Shown in pieces: positions 19,483 through 28,743 of a DNA stretch of 64,000 bases. The position numbers and the translations under genes are program-made. This DNA is from Micromonospora sp. C31. GTDB lineage: Bacteria > Actinomycetota > Actinomycetes > Mycobacteriales > Micromonosporaceae. Within the stretch, counting starts at the first letter, position 1; each line of letters starts with the position of its first letter. The DNA lies in the NCBI RefSeq assembly GCF_018070575.1, contig NZ_JAGPXN010000001.1:496001-560000 (forward strand), in the 5' to 3' direction. The notes beneath the pieces are model-generated. The model was given only the letters and a program-made list of their open reading frames with translations, was not told the origin of the DNA and did no database searches.

Positions 19483-20307
19483 GTGTCCGCAACCCCCCTG
19501 CTGGAGCTACGCGGGATCGACAAGAGCTTCGGTCCCGTCCAGGTTCTGCGCGACGTCGCCTTCTCCGCCCACCCGGGCGAGGTGACCGCGCTGGTCGGCG
19601 ACAACGGCGCCGGCAAGTCGACCCTCGTCAAGTGCATCAGCGGCATCCACCCCACCGACGCCGGTGAGTTCCGCTTCGACGGCCGGCCGGTGACCATCAA
19701 CAGCCCCCGCGACGCCGCCGCGCTCGGCATCGAGATCGTCTACCAGGACCTCGCGCTCTGCGACAACCTCGACATCGTGCAGAACATGTTCCTCGGCCGG
19801 GAGAAGCGCAGCGGCCTCGTGCTCGACGAGCCGACCATGGAGCAGATGGCCGCCGACACGCTCGCCGGGCTGAGCGTACGGACCGTGAAGTCGCTGCGGC
19901 AGCACGTCTCCAGCCTCTCCGGCGGCCAGCGCCAGACCGTGGCCATCGCCAAGGCCGTGCTCTGGAACAGCAGGCTCGTCATCCTCGACGAGCCGACCGC
20001 CGCGCTCGGCGTCGCGCAGACCGCCCAGGTGCTGGAGCTGGTCCGCCGGCTCGCCGACAACGGCCTGGCCGTGGTGCTCATCTCGCACAACATGAACGAC
20101 GTCTTCGCCGTCTCCGACCGGATCGCCGCGCTCTACCTCGGCCAGATGGTCGCCCAGGTGAAGACCACCGACATCACCCACTCGCAGGTGGTCGAGCTGA
20201 TCACCGCCGGCCGCTCCGGCGGGCTCGGGATCGCCGCCGAGCCGGCCAACGGCGGCAACGGGCACGGCGCGGAGCCGGCCGACCGCAACCCAGGAGGCGC
20301 CCGATGA
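19483..20307 (+). CDS. xylG: sugar ABC transporter ATP-binding protein
   Basis: 274 residues from the GTG at 19483 with GAAGGAG upstream. It has one nucleotide-binding domain: Walker A GDNGAGKST, signature LSGGQRQ, Walker B LVILDEPTAAL and H-loop LISHN. Classical RbsA/XylG proteins carry two NBDs in ~500 residues; this short form must act as a homodimer, as in Streptomyces XylG. A Gly/Asn-rich C-terminal tail follows. It overlaps xylH by four bases (ATGA). Confidence 0.92.
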   Translation: MSATPLLELRGIDKSFGPVQVLRDVAFSAHPGEVTALVGDNGAGKSTLVKCISGIHPTDAGEFRFDGRPVTINSPRDAAALGIEIVYQDLALCDNLDIVQNMFLGREKRSGLVLDEPTMEQMAADTLAGLSVRTVKSLRQHVSSLSGGQRQTVAIAKAVLWNSRLVILDEPTAALGVAQTAQVLELVRRLADNGLAVVLISHNMNDVFAVSDRIAALYLGQMVAQVKTTDITHSQVVELITAGRSGGLGIAAEPANGGNGHGAEPADRNPGGAR

Positions 20308-21560
20308 CCACCGTCGTGCACAAGGACGGCCCGGCGGCCGTCACACCGCCGCCCACCCTCGGCAGCCACGTCCGCAACTACGTCAGCCGGGTCCGGGGCG
20401 GCGAGATCGGCGCGCTGCCCGCCGTCCTCGGCCTGGTCGTGCTCTGCACGGTCTTCTCGATCATGCGGCCGTCGTTCCTCTCGGCCGGCAACTTCGCCAA
20501 CCTGTTCACCCAGGGCGCCGCGGTCACGCTGATCGCGATGGGGCTGGTCTTCGTCCTGCTGCTCGGTGAGATCGACCTCTCCGCCGGCTTCGCCAGCGGA
20601 GTCTGCGCCGCCATCCTCGCCAACGTCGTCACCGTGCTCGGCTACCCGTGGTACGTGGCCGTGCTCGCCGCGATCGTCACCGGCGTGGCGATCGGCACCA
20701 CCCTCGGCTTCCTGGTCGCGAAGATCGGCATCCCGTCCTTCGTGGTGACCCTCGCCGGGTTCCTCGCCTTCCAGGGCACTGTGCTGATGCTGATGGAGGA
20801 GGGCACCAACATCTCGGTCCGCGACAGCGTGCTGGTAGCCATCGCCAACCGCAACCTTCCGCCCGTGCTCGGCTGGCTGCTGGCCGCCGTGGCGGTCGCC
20901 GGATACGCGGCCGTGCAACTGCTCCGGCACCGTAAGCGGGCCGCCCGGGGGCTGACGATCGACCCGATCGCGGTGGTGTCCGCCCGGATCGGCGGGCTGG
21001 CGCTCGTCCTTGGCGCGGCGGTCTTCATCCTCAACCTGGAGCGCAGCCGCAACGTCGTGATCAGCTCGCTCAAGGGCGTGCCGATCGTGGTGCCCATCAT
21101 CGCGCTGCTGCTGGTTCTCTGGACCTTCGTGCTCCAGCGCACCACCTACGGCCGGCACGTCTACGCGGTCGGCGGCAACAAGGAGGCGGCCCGCCGGGCG
21201 GGCATCAACGTGGACCGCATCCGCATCTCGGTCTTCGTGATCTGCTCCTCGATGGCCGCCGTCGGCGGCATCGTCGCCGCCAGCCGGGCCAACTCGGTGG
21301 ACCCCAACACGGGTGGCAGTAACGTACTGCTCTACGCGGTCGGCGCGGCGGTCATCGGAGGCACCAGCCTCTTCGGCGGCAAGGGCCGGGTGCTCGACGC
21401 CGTCCTCGGTGGCGCGGTCGTCGCGGTCATCGACAACGGGATGGGCCTGATGGAATACAGCTCGGGGGTGAAGTACGTAGTCACCGGCGTGGTGCTGCTG
21501 CTCGCCGCAAGCGTGGACGCGTTCTCCCGCCGGCGCTCCACCGCCACCGGCGCCCGCTGA
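20304..21560 (+). CDS. xylH: sugar ABC transporter permease
   Basis: 418 residues, start codon overlapping the xylG stop. It is a BPD_transp_2 type permease of about 10 helices with the coupling segment AVGGNKEAARRAGINV and the downstream SVFVICSSMAAVGGIVAASR. A hydrophilic insert (LRHRKRAARGLTIDP, about residue 210) is typical of XylH relative to the shorter RbsC. It forms the membrane channel of the importer. Confidence 0.92.
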   Translation: MTTVVHKDGPAAVTPPPTLGSHVRNYVSRVRGGEIGALPAVLGLVVLCTVFSIMRPSFLSAGNFANLFTQGAAVTLIAMGLVFVLLLGEIDLSAGFASGVCAAILANVVTVLGYPWYVAVLAAIVTGVAIGTTLGFLVAKIGIPSFVVTLAGFLAFQGTVLMLMEEGTNISVRDSVLVAIANRNLPPVLGWLLAAVAVAGYAAVQLLRHRKRAARGLTIDPIAVVSARIGGLALVLGAAVFILNLERSRNVVISSLKGVPIVVPIIALLLVLWTFVLQRTTYGRHVYAVGGNKEAARRAGINVDRIRISVFVICSSMAAVGGIVAASRANSVDPNTGGSNVLLYAVGAAVIGGTSLFGGKGRVLDAVLGGAVVAVIDNGMGLMEYSSGVKYVVTGVVLLLAASVDAFSRRRSTATGAR

Positions 21561-21576
21561 CCGCGCGGCACCGGAA

Positions 21577-22770
21577 GTGACGAGGGCGATGCGCGCAGGC
21601 CCCAGCCAGGACGAGATCCGCCGGCAGAACCTGGGCGCGTTGCTGCGGTACGTGCACGTGCACGGGGCCACCACCCGTGCCGAGCTCACCACCGCGCTGG
21701 GGCTCAACCGCAGCACCATCGGCGCGCTGACCGCCGACCTGGCCGGCGCCGGGCTGGTCAGCGAGGGGACGCCGAAGGAGACCGGCCGGGCCGGGCGACC
21801 GTCGCTGGTCGTCCGGCCCGAGTCGGACCGGGTGCACGCGTACGCGTACAGCATCGAGGTGGACCGGCTGCGGGCCGCCCGGATCGGTCTCGGCGGCGCG
21901 GTGCTCGACCGCCGGGAGCTGGACCGGCCCCGCGGTCTCACCGCCGCGGAGGCCGCCCCGCTGCTGGCCGGGGCGGTCAAGGAGATGCAGCAGAACGCGG
22001 CGGCGGACGCCGTCTGCGTCGGCGCTGGCGTCGCCGTCTGCGGCATGGTCCGGCGCGACGACGGGCTGGTGCGGCTGGGCCCGACCACCGGCTGGGTGGA
22101 CGAGCCGATCGGCGCGGCGCTCGGCGCCGAGCTGGGCTGCGACGTGCCGGTCACGGTGGGCAACGTGGCCGACGTGGCCGCCTTCGCCGAGCACGCCCGG
22201 GGCGCGGCGGCCGGCTGCGACAACGTCATCTACCTGTACGGGGACGTGGGCGTCGGCGCCGGCATCATCGCCGGCGGGCGCCGGCTGACCGGGCACGGCG
22301 GCTACGGCGGCGAGGTCGGCCACATGGTGGTCGTCCGGGACGGCACACCCTGCGAGTGCGGCTCCCGGGGCTGCTGGGAGACCGAGATCGGGGAGTACGC
22401 GCTGCTGCGCGCGGCCGGCCGCTCCGACGCGCGGGGCCGCGACGCGCTGCTGGCCGTCTTCGACGCCGCCGACCGGGGCGACCTGCGGGCGCAGACGGCG
22501 GTACGCCAGGCCGGCGACTGGCTCGGCTTCGGGGTGGCCAACCTGGTGAACATATTCAACCCGGAGATGGTCATCTTCGGCGGCGGCATGCGGGACCTCT
22601 ACCTCGCGTCGGCGGCCCAGGTGCGCAGCCGGCTCAACTCGGTGGCCCTGCCGGCCTGCCTGGAGCACGTCCGGCTGCGTACCCCGAAACTCGGCGACGA
22701 CGCGGCGCTGATCGGCGCCGCCGAGCTGGCCTTCGAACGCCTGCTCGCCGACCCCCTCGACGCCGGCTGA
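21577..22770 (+). CDS. ROK-family transcriptional regulator (Rok7B7/XylR-like)
   Basis: 397 residues from a GTG at 21577; ATG at 21589 with GAGGG upstream is an equal candidate. An N-terminal winged helix (RAELTTALGLNRSTIGALTA) is followed by an ASKHA sugar-kinase-like domain with GDVGVGAGIIAGG, HMVV and the ROK zinc cluster CECGSRGCWE. It lies 16 bp after xylH and so is probably part of the operon. In S. coelicolor the ROK regulator beside xylFGH (Rok7B7) represses xylose transport and also affects antibiotic production. Confidence 0.88.
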   Translation: MTRAMRAGPSQDEIRRQNLGALLRYVHVHGATTRAELTTALGLNRSTIGALTADLAGAGLVSEGTPKETGRAGRPSLVVRPESDRVHAYAYSIEVDRLRAARIGLGGAVLDRRELDRPRGLTAAEAAPLLAGAVKEMQQNAAADAVCVGAGVAVCGMVRRDDGLVRLGPTTGWVDEPIGAALGAELGCDVPVTVGNVADVAAFAEHARGAAAGCDNVIYLYGDVGVGAGIIAGGRRLTGHGGYGGEVGHMVVVRDGTPCECGSRGCWETEIGEYALLRAAGRSDARGRDALLAVFDAADRGDLRAQTAVRQAGDWLGFGVANLVNIFNPEMVIFGGGMRDLYLASAAQVRSRLNSVALPACLEHVRLRTPKLGDDAALIGAAELAFERLLADPLDAG

Positions 22771-22786
22771 GCGGGCCCGCCCTCGC

Positions 22787-23464
22787 TTGGGCGCCGTCCC
22801 GTGCTCGGCCGCCCGGCCGACGCCGTCCCGCGCTCGGGCCCGGGAGCGCGGCCAGCAGCTCAACGCGACCGACGCCGCCCTGCTCGACGGGGTGCGGCTG
22901 GCCGGGCTCTGGGAGATGCCGGCCGGGCAGATGGCCGCCGAGAAGGGACAGAGCCCGAAGGTACGCGAGATCGGCGCCAGCATCGCCACCGAGCACGAGG
23001 AACTGGACCGGCTGACGGTCGACGCGGCGAACAAGCTCGGGGCGAGCATCCCGAGCGACCCGACGGCCGAGCAGAAGGGCTGGCTGACGGAGATGCAGAA
23101 CGCCTCCGGCGCCCGCTTCGACCAGATCTTCGTCACCCGGCTCCGGGTCGCCCACGGCAAGATCTTCCCGGTCATCGGGGCGGTCCGCGCCAGCACCCGC
23201 GACCCGGTGATCCGCCAACTCGCCGACGACGCCAACCGGTTCGTCCTGCACCACATGCAGATGCTGGAGAGCACCGGGCTGGTGCGCTGGCCGGAGCTGC
23301 CGCCGGCGGCCCTGCCCGCCCCCGGCGACGACGGCCTGCTCGCTGCCGCCGCCGCCAACTCCGGCCCGCCGATCGGGGTCAGCAGCACGGTGGTCTGGCT
23401 CGTCTTCCTCGCCGCCCTCGGCACGGGAGGCATCGCCACGTACCGCATCCCGCGCCGCACCTGA
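22787..23464 (+). CDS. DUF4142 protein without a signal peptide
   Basis: Up to 225 residues from a TTG at 22787, with no clear ribosome site; the true start is uncertain. The body is the DUF4142 ferritin-like helical bundle (LNATDAALLDGVRLAGLWEM, IATEHEELDRLTVDAANKLG, HHMQMLE), and one hydrophobic helix near the C-terminus (STVVWLVFLAALGTGGIATY) ends in RIPRRT. Family members normally start with a signal peptide; here the N-terminus is a Arg/Pro-rich stretch. Either the 5' end has decayed or the protein is a C-tail-anchored cytoplasmic form. Confidence 0.7.
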   Translation: MGAVPCSAARPTPSRARARERGQQLNATDAALLDGVRLAGLWEMPAGQMAAEKGQSPKVREIGASIATEHEELDRLTVDAANKLGASIPSDPTAEQKGWLTEMQNASGARFDQIFVTRLRVAHGKIFPVIGAVRASTRDPVIRQLADDANRFVLHHMQMLESTGLVRWPELPPAALPAPGDDGLLAAAAANSGPPIGVSSTVVWLVFLAALGTGGIATYRIPRRT

Positions 23465-23836
23465 CCGACCGCTCATGGTTCGGCCGAGCCCGGTTCGGTT
23501 GCTCGGGGCCCTCCCGACGCCATGACTCTCAGTAACCACTACAGAAACACTCCCGCCACCAGCGGTCACACCCCTCGGCCCCTTTGCTCTGCATCCATCC
23601 ACGCACCAGCCACCCTGCGTAGCTGGTGCGTGGATGGATGCAGAGCAAAGGACGCGCGAGGCGGCGTGGTGAGCCCAGCGACCGCGAGAGAAGACCGCTG
23701 GTCAGCGGGCTATGTGCTGAAATCGGCAGCGCTCGCGCTCGACAGCCTGGGCAACAATGACTACCGTGCGTGTCGGTTGCGTTCATCCGCCTGTCTCGTC
23801 ACGCTGAGTGTCGAGGGCAGCCTCGACCCCGGCGCG
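23465..23836. other. 372-bp gap between DUF4142 gene and ABC exporter operon
   Basis: Contains a striking 30-bp inverted repeat (listed separately) near its middle. The rest is less GC-rich than coding DNA. Short reading frames exist on both strands, including an 85-codon minus-strand frame that simply reads through the repeat, but none has a ribosome site or coding character. It separates convergent genes, so no promoter is required. Confidence 0.6.
23581..23651. repeat. perfect 30-bp inverted repeat (hairpin element)
   Basis: The arm at 23581-23610 (CCTTTGCTCTGCATCCATCC...) is the exact reverse complement of 23622-23651 (...GGATGGATGCAGAGCAAAGG), with an 11-nt loop CACCCTGCGTA. The arm is far less GC-rich (about 57%) than flanking genes. 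It lies between convergent genes and could serve as a bidirectional terminator, or be a small mobile palindromic element. Confidence 0.9.
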
Positions 23837-25618
23837 TCAGGAGCCGGTGCCGTGCCAGGAGCGCCAGAGGGCCGCGTAGGAGCCGTCGGCCGCCACCAGC
23901 TCGTCGTGCGAGCCGATCTCGGCGATCCGGCCGTCCTCCACCACCGCCACCCGGTCCGCGTCGTGCGCCGAGAAGAGGCGGTGTGCGATGGCCACGACCG
24001 TACGGCCCTTGAGGACAGCTGCGAGGGACCGCTCGAGGTGCCGGGCGGCGCGGGGGTCGATCAGCGAGGTGGCCTCGTCCAGCACCAGGGTGTGCGGGTC
24101 GGCCAGCACCAGCCGCGCCAGCGCCAGTTGCTGCGCCTGCGCGGGCGACAGCGGGTGCCCGCCGGCGCCGACCACCGTGCCCAGCCCGTCCGGCAACCCG
24201 TCGGCCCAGTCCAGCGCGTCGACGGCGGCCAGCGCCGCCCGGACGGCCGCCTCGTCGGCGCCCGGTCGCACCATCGCCACGTTCTCCCGCAGCGTGCCGA
24301 TGAAGACGTGGTGCTCCTGGGTGACCAGGGCGACGTGCGTCCGCAGCTCGGCCAGGGGCAGCTCGTCGAGCCGCCGACCGGCCACCGTGACCGAGCCGGT
24401 GCGGGGCGCGTGCACGCCGGCGAGCAGTCGGCCGAGGGTGGACTTCCCGGCGCCCGAGGGCCCCACCATGGCCAGCTTCTCCCCCGGCTCCGGCAGGAGG
24501 GTCACCCCGTGCAGCACGTCCCGGCCCTCCCGGTACGCGTACCGGACGTCCCGGGCGGCGAGCCGCCGGTCTCCCACTGGCGGAGGATCGGCGGGACCCG
24601 GAGAACCCGCCACGGGCCGGGTCGGGGCGCCGGCCGGCGGGTCGGCGTCGGCAACTCCGAGCAGGCGGGCCATCGAGGCGCCGCCGACCTGCAACTCGTC
24701 CAGCCAGGAGAGCATCCGGTCGACCGGGTCGATCAACTGCTGCACGTAGAGCGTGGCGGCGGTGACCTCGCCGAGGCTCACCCAGCCCTGCAGGTAGAAC
24801 CAGCCGCCCAGGAGCAGCGTCGCCACCACCGGCAGCACGTAGCCGATCTCGGCGATCGGGAAGAACACCGTGCGCAGCCGCAGGGTGTAGCGCTCGGCCG
24901 CGTACGACCGGCGGATGTCGGCGTCGGTGCGGGCCCGGCGGCGCGCATGCTGCCGTAGCGCCTCCGTGGTCCGCGAACCCTCGACGGTCTCGCTGATGCC
25001 GTCGGTGATGTCGGAGTAGGCGGCGTTCTCCCGCAGGTAGCCGGCCGGGGCGCGGCGCAGGTACCAGCGGGTGCCGGCCCACAGCAGCGGCACCGCGAGC
25101 AGGCAGGGCAGCGCGAACAGCGGGTCGACCAGGAGCAGCGCGCCGACGATGAAGCAGCCGGTGACGAGCGCGATCAGCGTCTCCGGCACGGCGAACCGGA
25201 CCGTCCGCGACAGCGCGGAGACGTCCCGGGACGTCCGGGTGAGCAGGTCACCCGTGCCGGCACGCTCCACGGTGGCCAGCGGCAGCGCCAGGATCCGGTC
25301 GACGAACTCCTCGCGCAGCTCGGCCAGCACCCGCTCGCCGAGCCGGGCCGACGCCAGGTGGGCGAAGCGGACCAGCACCGCCTGCACCAGCACGAACCCG
25401 GCGATCAGCAGGGCGATGCGGTCGACGGTGACGCCGGACGTGCCGCGCGAGATCCCCTCGACCAGGTCGCCGAGCAGCCACGGCGCGACGAGCCCGGCCG
25501 CGGCGGCCAGCGCGTGCAGGCCGAGCGCGACCCCGAGCGCCCTCGGATGCCGGCGGACGAGCGTACGGGCGTAGCGGCGCACCTGGCGCGCGTCGGCGAC
25601 GGGCAGCTCGGTGGCCAT
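23837..25618 (-). CDS. ABC exporter half-transporter, ATPase-competent subunit
   Basis: 593 residues from the ATG at 25618, overlapping the stop of the upstream gene. An exporter-type six-helix membrane domain (about residues 25-300) is followed by an NBD. Walker A is intact (GPSGAGKST, 386-394), as are Walker B (LVLDE, 511-515) and the H-loop (IAHR, 543-547). The signature motif is degenerate: LSPAQAQQ in place of LSGGQ. It pairs with the 25618-27318 protein, whose defects are complementary. Likely a heterodimeric drug, lipid or peptide exporter; cargo unknown. Confidence 0.92.
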   Translation of the reverse strand: MATELPVADARQVRRYARTLVRRHPRALGVALGLHALAAAAGLVAPWLLGDLVEGISRGTSGVTVDRIALLIAGFVLVQAVLVRFAHLASARLGERVLAELREEFVDRILALPLATVERAGTGDLLTRTSRDVSALSRTVRFAVPETLIALVTGCFIVGALLLVDPLFALPCLLAVPLLWAGTRWYLRRAPAGYLRENAAYSDITDGISETVEGSRTTEALRQHARRRARTDADIRRSYAAERYTLRLRTVFFPIAEIGYVLPVVATLLLGGWFYLQGWVSLGEVTAATLYVQQLIDPVDRMLSWLDELQVGGASMARLLGVADADPPAGAPTRPVAGSPGPADPPPVGDRRLAARDVRYAYREGRDVLHGVTLLPEPGEKLAMVGPSGAGKSTLGRLLAGVHAPRTGSVTVAGRRLDELPLAELRTHVALVTQEHHVFIGTLRENVAMVRPGADEAAVRAALAAVDALDWADGLPDGLGTVVGAGGHPLSPAQAQQLALARLVLADPHTLVLDEATSLIDPRAARHLERSLAAVLKGRTVVAIAHRLFSAHDADRVAVVEDGRIAEIGSHDELVAADGSYAALWRSWHGTGS

Positions 25619-27318
25619 CAGTCCTCCCCCCGGCTGACCGTCGCCCGGTAGCGCGGCTCGCCGTCGAGCAGTGCGGTGTGCGGCCCCTCGGCCACCACCT
25701 TGCCGTCCTCTACGAAGATCACGTGGTCGGCGCGGTGCAGCACGAGTGGGCTGGTGGTGCAGACCAGGGTGGTCCGGCCCGCCCGGGCGGCGCCGAGCCG
25801 GTCGGCGATCCGCGCCTCGGTGTGCGCGTCCACGGCGCTCGTCGGCTCGACCAGCAGCAGGGTCTCCGGGTCGGCGACCAGCGCCCGGGCCAGCCGCAGC
25901 CGCTGCTGCTGGCCGCCGGAGAACTCCCGGCCGCGCTCGGCGACCACGCTGCCCAGCCCCGCCGGGAGCGCCTCGACGATGTCGGTCGCGCTCGCCGCCG
26001 CCAGCGCCGCCGCGATCGTCGCGTCGTCGGCCCGGTCGTGCGGGTCCAGCTCCGCGCGCAGCGGGCCGGTGAACAGGTGCGCGTCGTTGGCGGCCACCAG
26101 GATCCGCTCCCGCACCGTCGCCAGCGCCACCTCCCGCAGCGGTACGCCGTGCAGCGTCGCGTCGGAGTCGACGTACCGGCCGAGGCGGTCCACGACCGCC
26201 GCCGCGTCCTCGGGGGCGGTGGCGGCGAGCGCGGTGAACCGGCCCGGCCGCACCGTCACGCCGGACGCCACGTCGGACAACTCGCCGGGACCCGCCGGCA
26301 GGGCGGCCGGGCGCGCCGGGTCGAGCAGTTCCGGGGTGAGCCGCAGCAGCCGCACCACCCGCCGGGCGGCGACGTGCCCCCGGGTCAGCTTGTCCACCGC
26401 CTCGGTGAGCTGCCGCAGCGGGCTGACCAGGAACGCCGTGTAGCCGTAGAACGCCACCAGCTCGCCGGCGCTGATCTCGCCGCGCAGCGCGAACCGGGCG
26501 CCGAGCCAGGTGACCAGCACCAGGAACGCCCCCGGGAGCAGCACCTGGGCCGCCTCCAGCAGCGACTCGATGCGGGCCACCCGCAGGCCGTCGGCGCGCA
26601 ACGCCTGCGACCGCGCCCGGTAATGGTTGGAGAGCACCGGCTCGCCGCCGACGCCGCGCAGCACCCGCAGCCCGGAGACGACGTCGCCGGCCCGGGCGGT
26701 CAGCGCCCCCTCCGAGTCCCGGTACGCCTGCTGCTGCCGGTGCAGCGGCCGGATGAGCAGCCCGACGACCCCCATCAGCAGCGGCACGCCGAGCACCACG
26801 ACCAGCCCGAGCGGCACCGAGGCGCCGAGCAGGATCACCCCGACGGTCACGATCGCCACGACCGCGCCGGCGCCCCTGGCGGTGATGTCGATGGCCGAAC
26901 CGATCTGGCTGATGTCGGCCGTACCGATGCTCACCACCTCCCCGGCGTCGACCCGGCGGGGCAGCGCGGCGCCGAGCCGGTTCGCCGCGCCCACGGTCAA
27001 CTGCACCGTCCGGTACGCCCCGGCGAGGAAGTTGTGTACCGCGCAGCGGTGCCGCAGGATCCCCGCGACCGCCTGGAGCACGCCCAGCCCGAACAGCACC
27101 AGTCCCCAGGTGAGCAGGGCGTCCTCGTCGCGGCGGGTGAGCCCGTCGACGGCCCGGCCGACGGCCGCCGGCACCAGCGCCTGGGCGACCATCCAGACGA
27201 CGCCCAGCAGGATGCCGACGCTGAGCAGCGCCTTGTGCCGCCCGGCCAGCCACACGAGGTAGCGGGTCGCCGAGCGGATGTCGGGTACGCCGGGGTCCCC
27301 GGCCGGTGTGAAGCGCAT
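25618..27318 (-). CDS. ABC exporter half-transporter with degenerate nucleotide site
   Basis: 566 residues from the ATG at 27318. The membrane domain is of exporter type (about residues 20-300). In the NBD the Walker A region reads AATAPEDAAA (about 365-374), with no Gly-rich loop or Lys. The Walker B reads LLLVE, with Val in place of Asp. The H-loop His is lost (VCTTSPL). By contrast the signature motif is perfect (FSGGQQQR, 466-473). It therefore cannot bind ATP normally itself but can complete the partner's site. First gene of the two-gene operon. Confidence 0.92.
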   Translation of the reverse strand: MRFTPAGDPGVPDIRSATRYLVWLAGRHKALLSVGILLGVVWMVAQALVPAAVGRAVDGLTRRDEDALLTWGLVLFGLGVLQAVAGILRHRCAVHNFLAGAYRTVQLTVGAANRLGAALPRRVDAGEVVSIGTADISQIGSAIDITARGAGAVVAIVTVGVILLGASVPLGLVVVLGVPLLMGVVGLLIRPLHRQQQAYRDSEGALTARAGDVVSGLRVLRGVGGEPVLSNHYRARSQALRADGLRVARIESLLEAAQVLLPGAFLVLVTWLGARFALRGEISAGELVAFYGYTAFLVSPLRQLTEAVDKLTRGHVAARRVVRLLRLTPELLDPARPAALPAGPGELSDVASGVTVRPGRFTALAATAPEDAAAVVDRLGRYVDSDATLHGVPLREVALATVRERILVAANDAHLFTGPLRAELDPHDRADDATIAAALAAASATDIVEALPAGLGSVVAERGREFSGGQQQRLRLARALVADPETLLLVEPTSAVDAHTEARIADRLGAARAGRTTLVCTTSPLVLHRADHVIFVEDGKVVAEGPHTALLDGEPRYRATVSRGED

Positions 27319-27423
27319 GGCCCACCGACGCTAGGTGGCGGACCGGTCACCCCGCCAACCAATTACCGCGTCGGCGTGCCGCGGCTCACGCCGAAACCCC
27401 ACCGTCGCCCGGCCGGCCCGGCC

Positions 27424-27687
27424 TCAGCGGTCGACCTGGGTGAAGTCCCACGAGTGCGCGGGGCGGGCCAGCAACGTCGGTGGCGGCTCCGGCAGCGGGC
27501 GCGGGTTGCTGCGCCACTTGGAGATGACGACCACCCGGTGGTCGGTGGAGGAGAACACCTCGCTCGCCAGGTGCATCGGGTCGTGCTCGAACTCCGGCAG
27601 AGCGGTGTCGCAGACCCAGGTGATCAGGTCCGTGACGCCGTACGGCTCCGCCCGCGCCTCCCACATCCGCACGATCACGTCAGCCAT
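27424..27687 (-). CDS. conserved small hypothetical protein downstream of tsaD
   Basis: 87 residues from the ATG at 27687, 10 bp after the tsaD stop. The sequence (VIVRMWEARAEPYGVTDLITW, FEHDPMHLASEVFSSTDHRVVVISKW) looks like a small alpha/beta protein. The HRVVVISKW strand resembles the end of ABM-type (dimeric alpha-beta barrel) domains, but the match is weak. Codon use is normal and it terminates the tsaD run. No function assigned. Confidence 0.7.
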   Translation of the reverse strand: MADVIVRMWEARAEPYGVTDLITWVCDTALPEFEHDPMHLASEVFSSTDHRVVVISKWRSNPRPLPEPPPTLLARPAHSWDFTQVDR

Positions 27688-27696
27688 CCTCGGGGT

Positions 27697-28743
27697 TCAC
27701 ACGCTGACTGTCGTCAGCGGCATGGCGGAGTCGGCGGGCAGGTCCAGCCGGCTCGGCGCGACACCCGCGGCGACCAGGTGCGAGCCGAGGGCGGCGACCA
27801 TCGCGCCGTTGTCGGTGCAGAGCCCGGGCCGGGGCACCCGCACCCGGATGCCGTGCGCGGCGGCGCGGTCGCAGGCCATCGCCCGCAGCCGCGAGTTGGC
27901 CGCCACGCCCCCGCCGATCACGAGCGTCTCGACGCCGTTGGCCCGGCAGGCGTCCAGCGCCTTGCGTACCAGCACGTCGCAGACCGCCTCCTGGAAGGAC
28001 GCGGCCACGTCCGCGACCGGCACGGACTCGCCGGCCCGCTGCCGCGCCTCCACCCACCGGGCCACCGCCGTCTTCAGCCCGGAGAAGGAGAAGTCGTAGC
28101 GGTGGGCGGCGAGGTCCTTGGCGGCGGTCAGGCCACGCGGGAAACCGATGGCGGCCGGGTCACCCGCCCGGGCCTCCCGGTCGATGTACGGGCCGCCGGG
28201 GAACGGCAGCCCGAGCAGCCGGGCCACCTTGTCGAACGCCTCGCCGGCCGCGTCGTCGATGGTGGCGCCGAGCGGGGTGACGCCCCGGGCCAGGTCGTCG
28301 ACGAGCAGCAGCGAGGAATGCCCCCCGGAGACCAGCAGGGCGATGGCCGGCTCGGGCAGCGGGCCGTGTTCCAGGGTGTCCACGGCGACGTGTGCGGCCA
28401 GGTGGTTGACCCCGTAGACCGGCTTCTCGGCGGCGATCGCGTAGCCCTTCGCCGCGGCCACCCCGACCAGCAGCGCGCCGGCCAGCCCCGGCCCGGAGGT
28501 GACCGCGATCGCGTCGATGTCGGCGAGGGTCACGCCCGCCTCCCGCAACGCCCGGTCCATGGTCGGCACGATGGCCTCCAGGTGGGCCCGGCTGGCCACC
28601 TCGGGCACCACGCCGCCGAAGCGGGCGTGCTGCTCCACGCTGGAGGCGAGCGCGTCGGCCAGCAGCGTGTGCCCGCGTACGATGCCGACCCCGGTCTCGT
28701 CGCAGGAGGTCTCGATGCCGAGGATCAGGGGTTCGTCGCTCAT
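27697..28743 (-). CDS. tsaD: tRNA N6-threonylcarbamoyladenosine transferase TsaD
   Basis: 348 residues, ATG at 28743 overlapping the rimI stop. It catalyses transfer of threonylcarbamoyl to A37 of ANN-decoding tRNAs with TsaB and TsaE. Key features are [16 protein letters not shown] at the N-terminus, the metal-binding HLAAH (His114, His118) and [15 protein letters not shown]. Normal length. Gene order tsaD-rimI-tsaB is conserved across actinobacteria. Confidence 0.97.
   Translation of the reverse strand: MSDEPLILGIETSCDETGVGIVRGHTLLADALASSVEQHARFGGVVPEVASRAHLEAIVPTMDRALREAGVTLADIDAIAVTSGPGLAGALLVGVAAAKGYAIAAEKPVYGVNHLAAHVAVDTLEHGPLPEPAIALLVSGGHSSLLLVDDLARGVTPLGATIDDAAGEAFDKVARLLGLPFPGGPYIDREARAGDPAAIGFPRGLTAAKDLAAHRYDFSFSGLKTAVARWVEARQRAGESVPVADVAASFQEAVCDVLVRKALDACRANGVETLVIGGGVAANSRLRAMACDRAAAHGIRVRVPRPGLCTDNGAMVAALGSHLVAAGVAPSRLDLPADSAMPLTTVSV

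Noticed and set aside
23529..23786. 85-codon minus-strand frame rich in Cys
   Set aside because: It runs straight through the 30-bp inverted repeat, has no ribosome site and no coding character; it is a chance frame.
23757..23807. 16-codon frame MTTVRVGCVHPPVSSR resembling a Cys-containing leader peptide
   Set aside because: No plus-strand gene follows; the next genes are on the minus strand, so there is nothing to attenuate.
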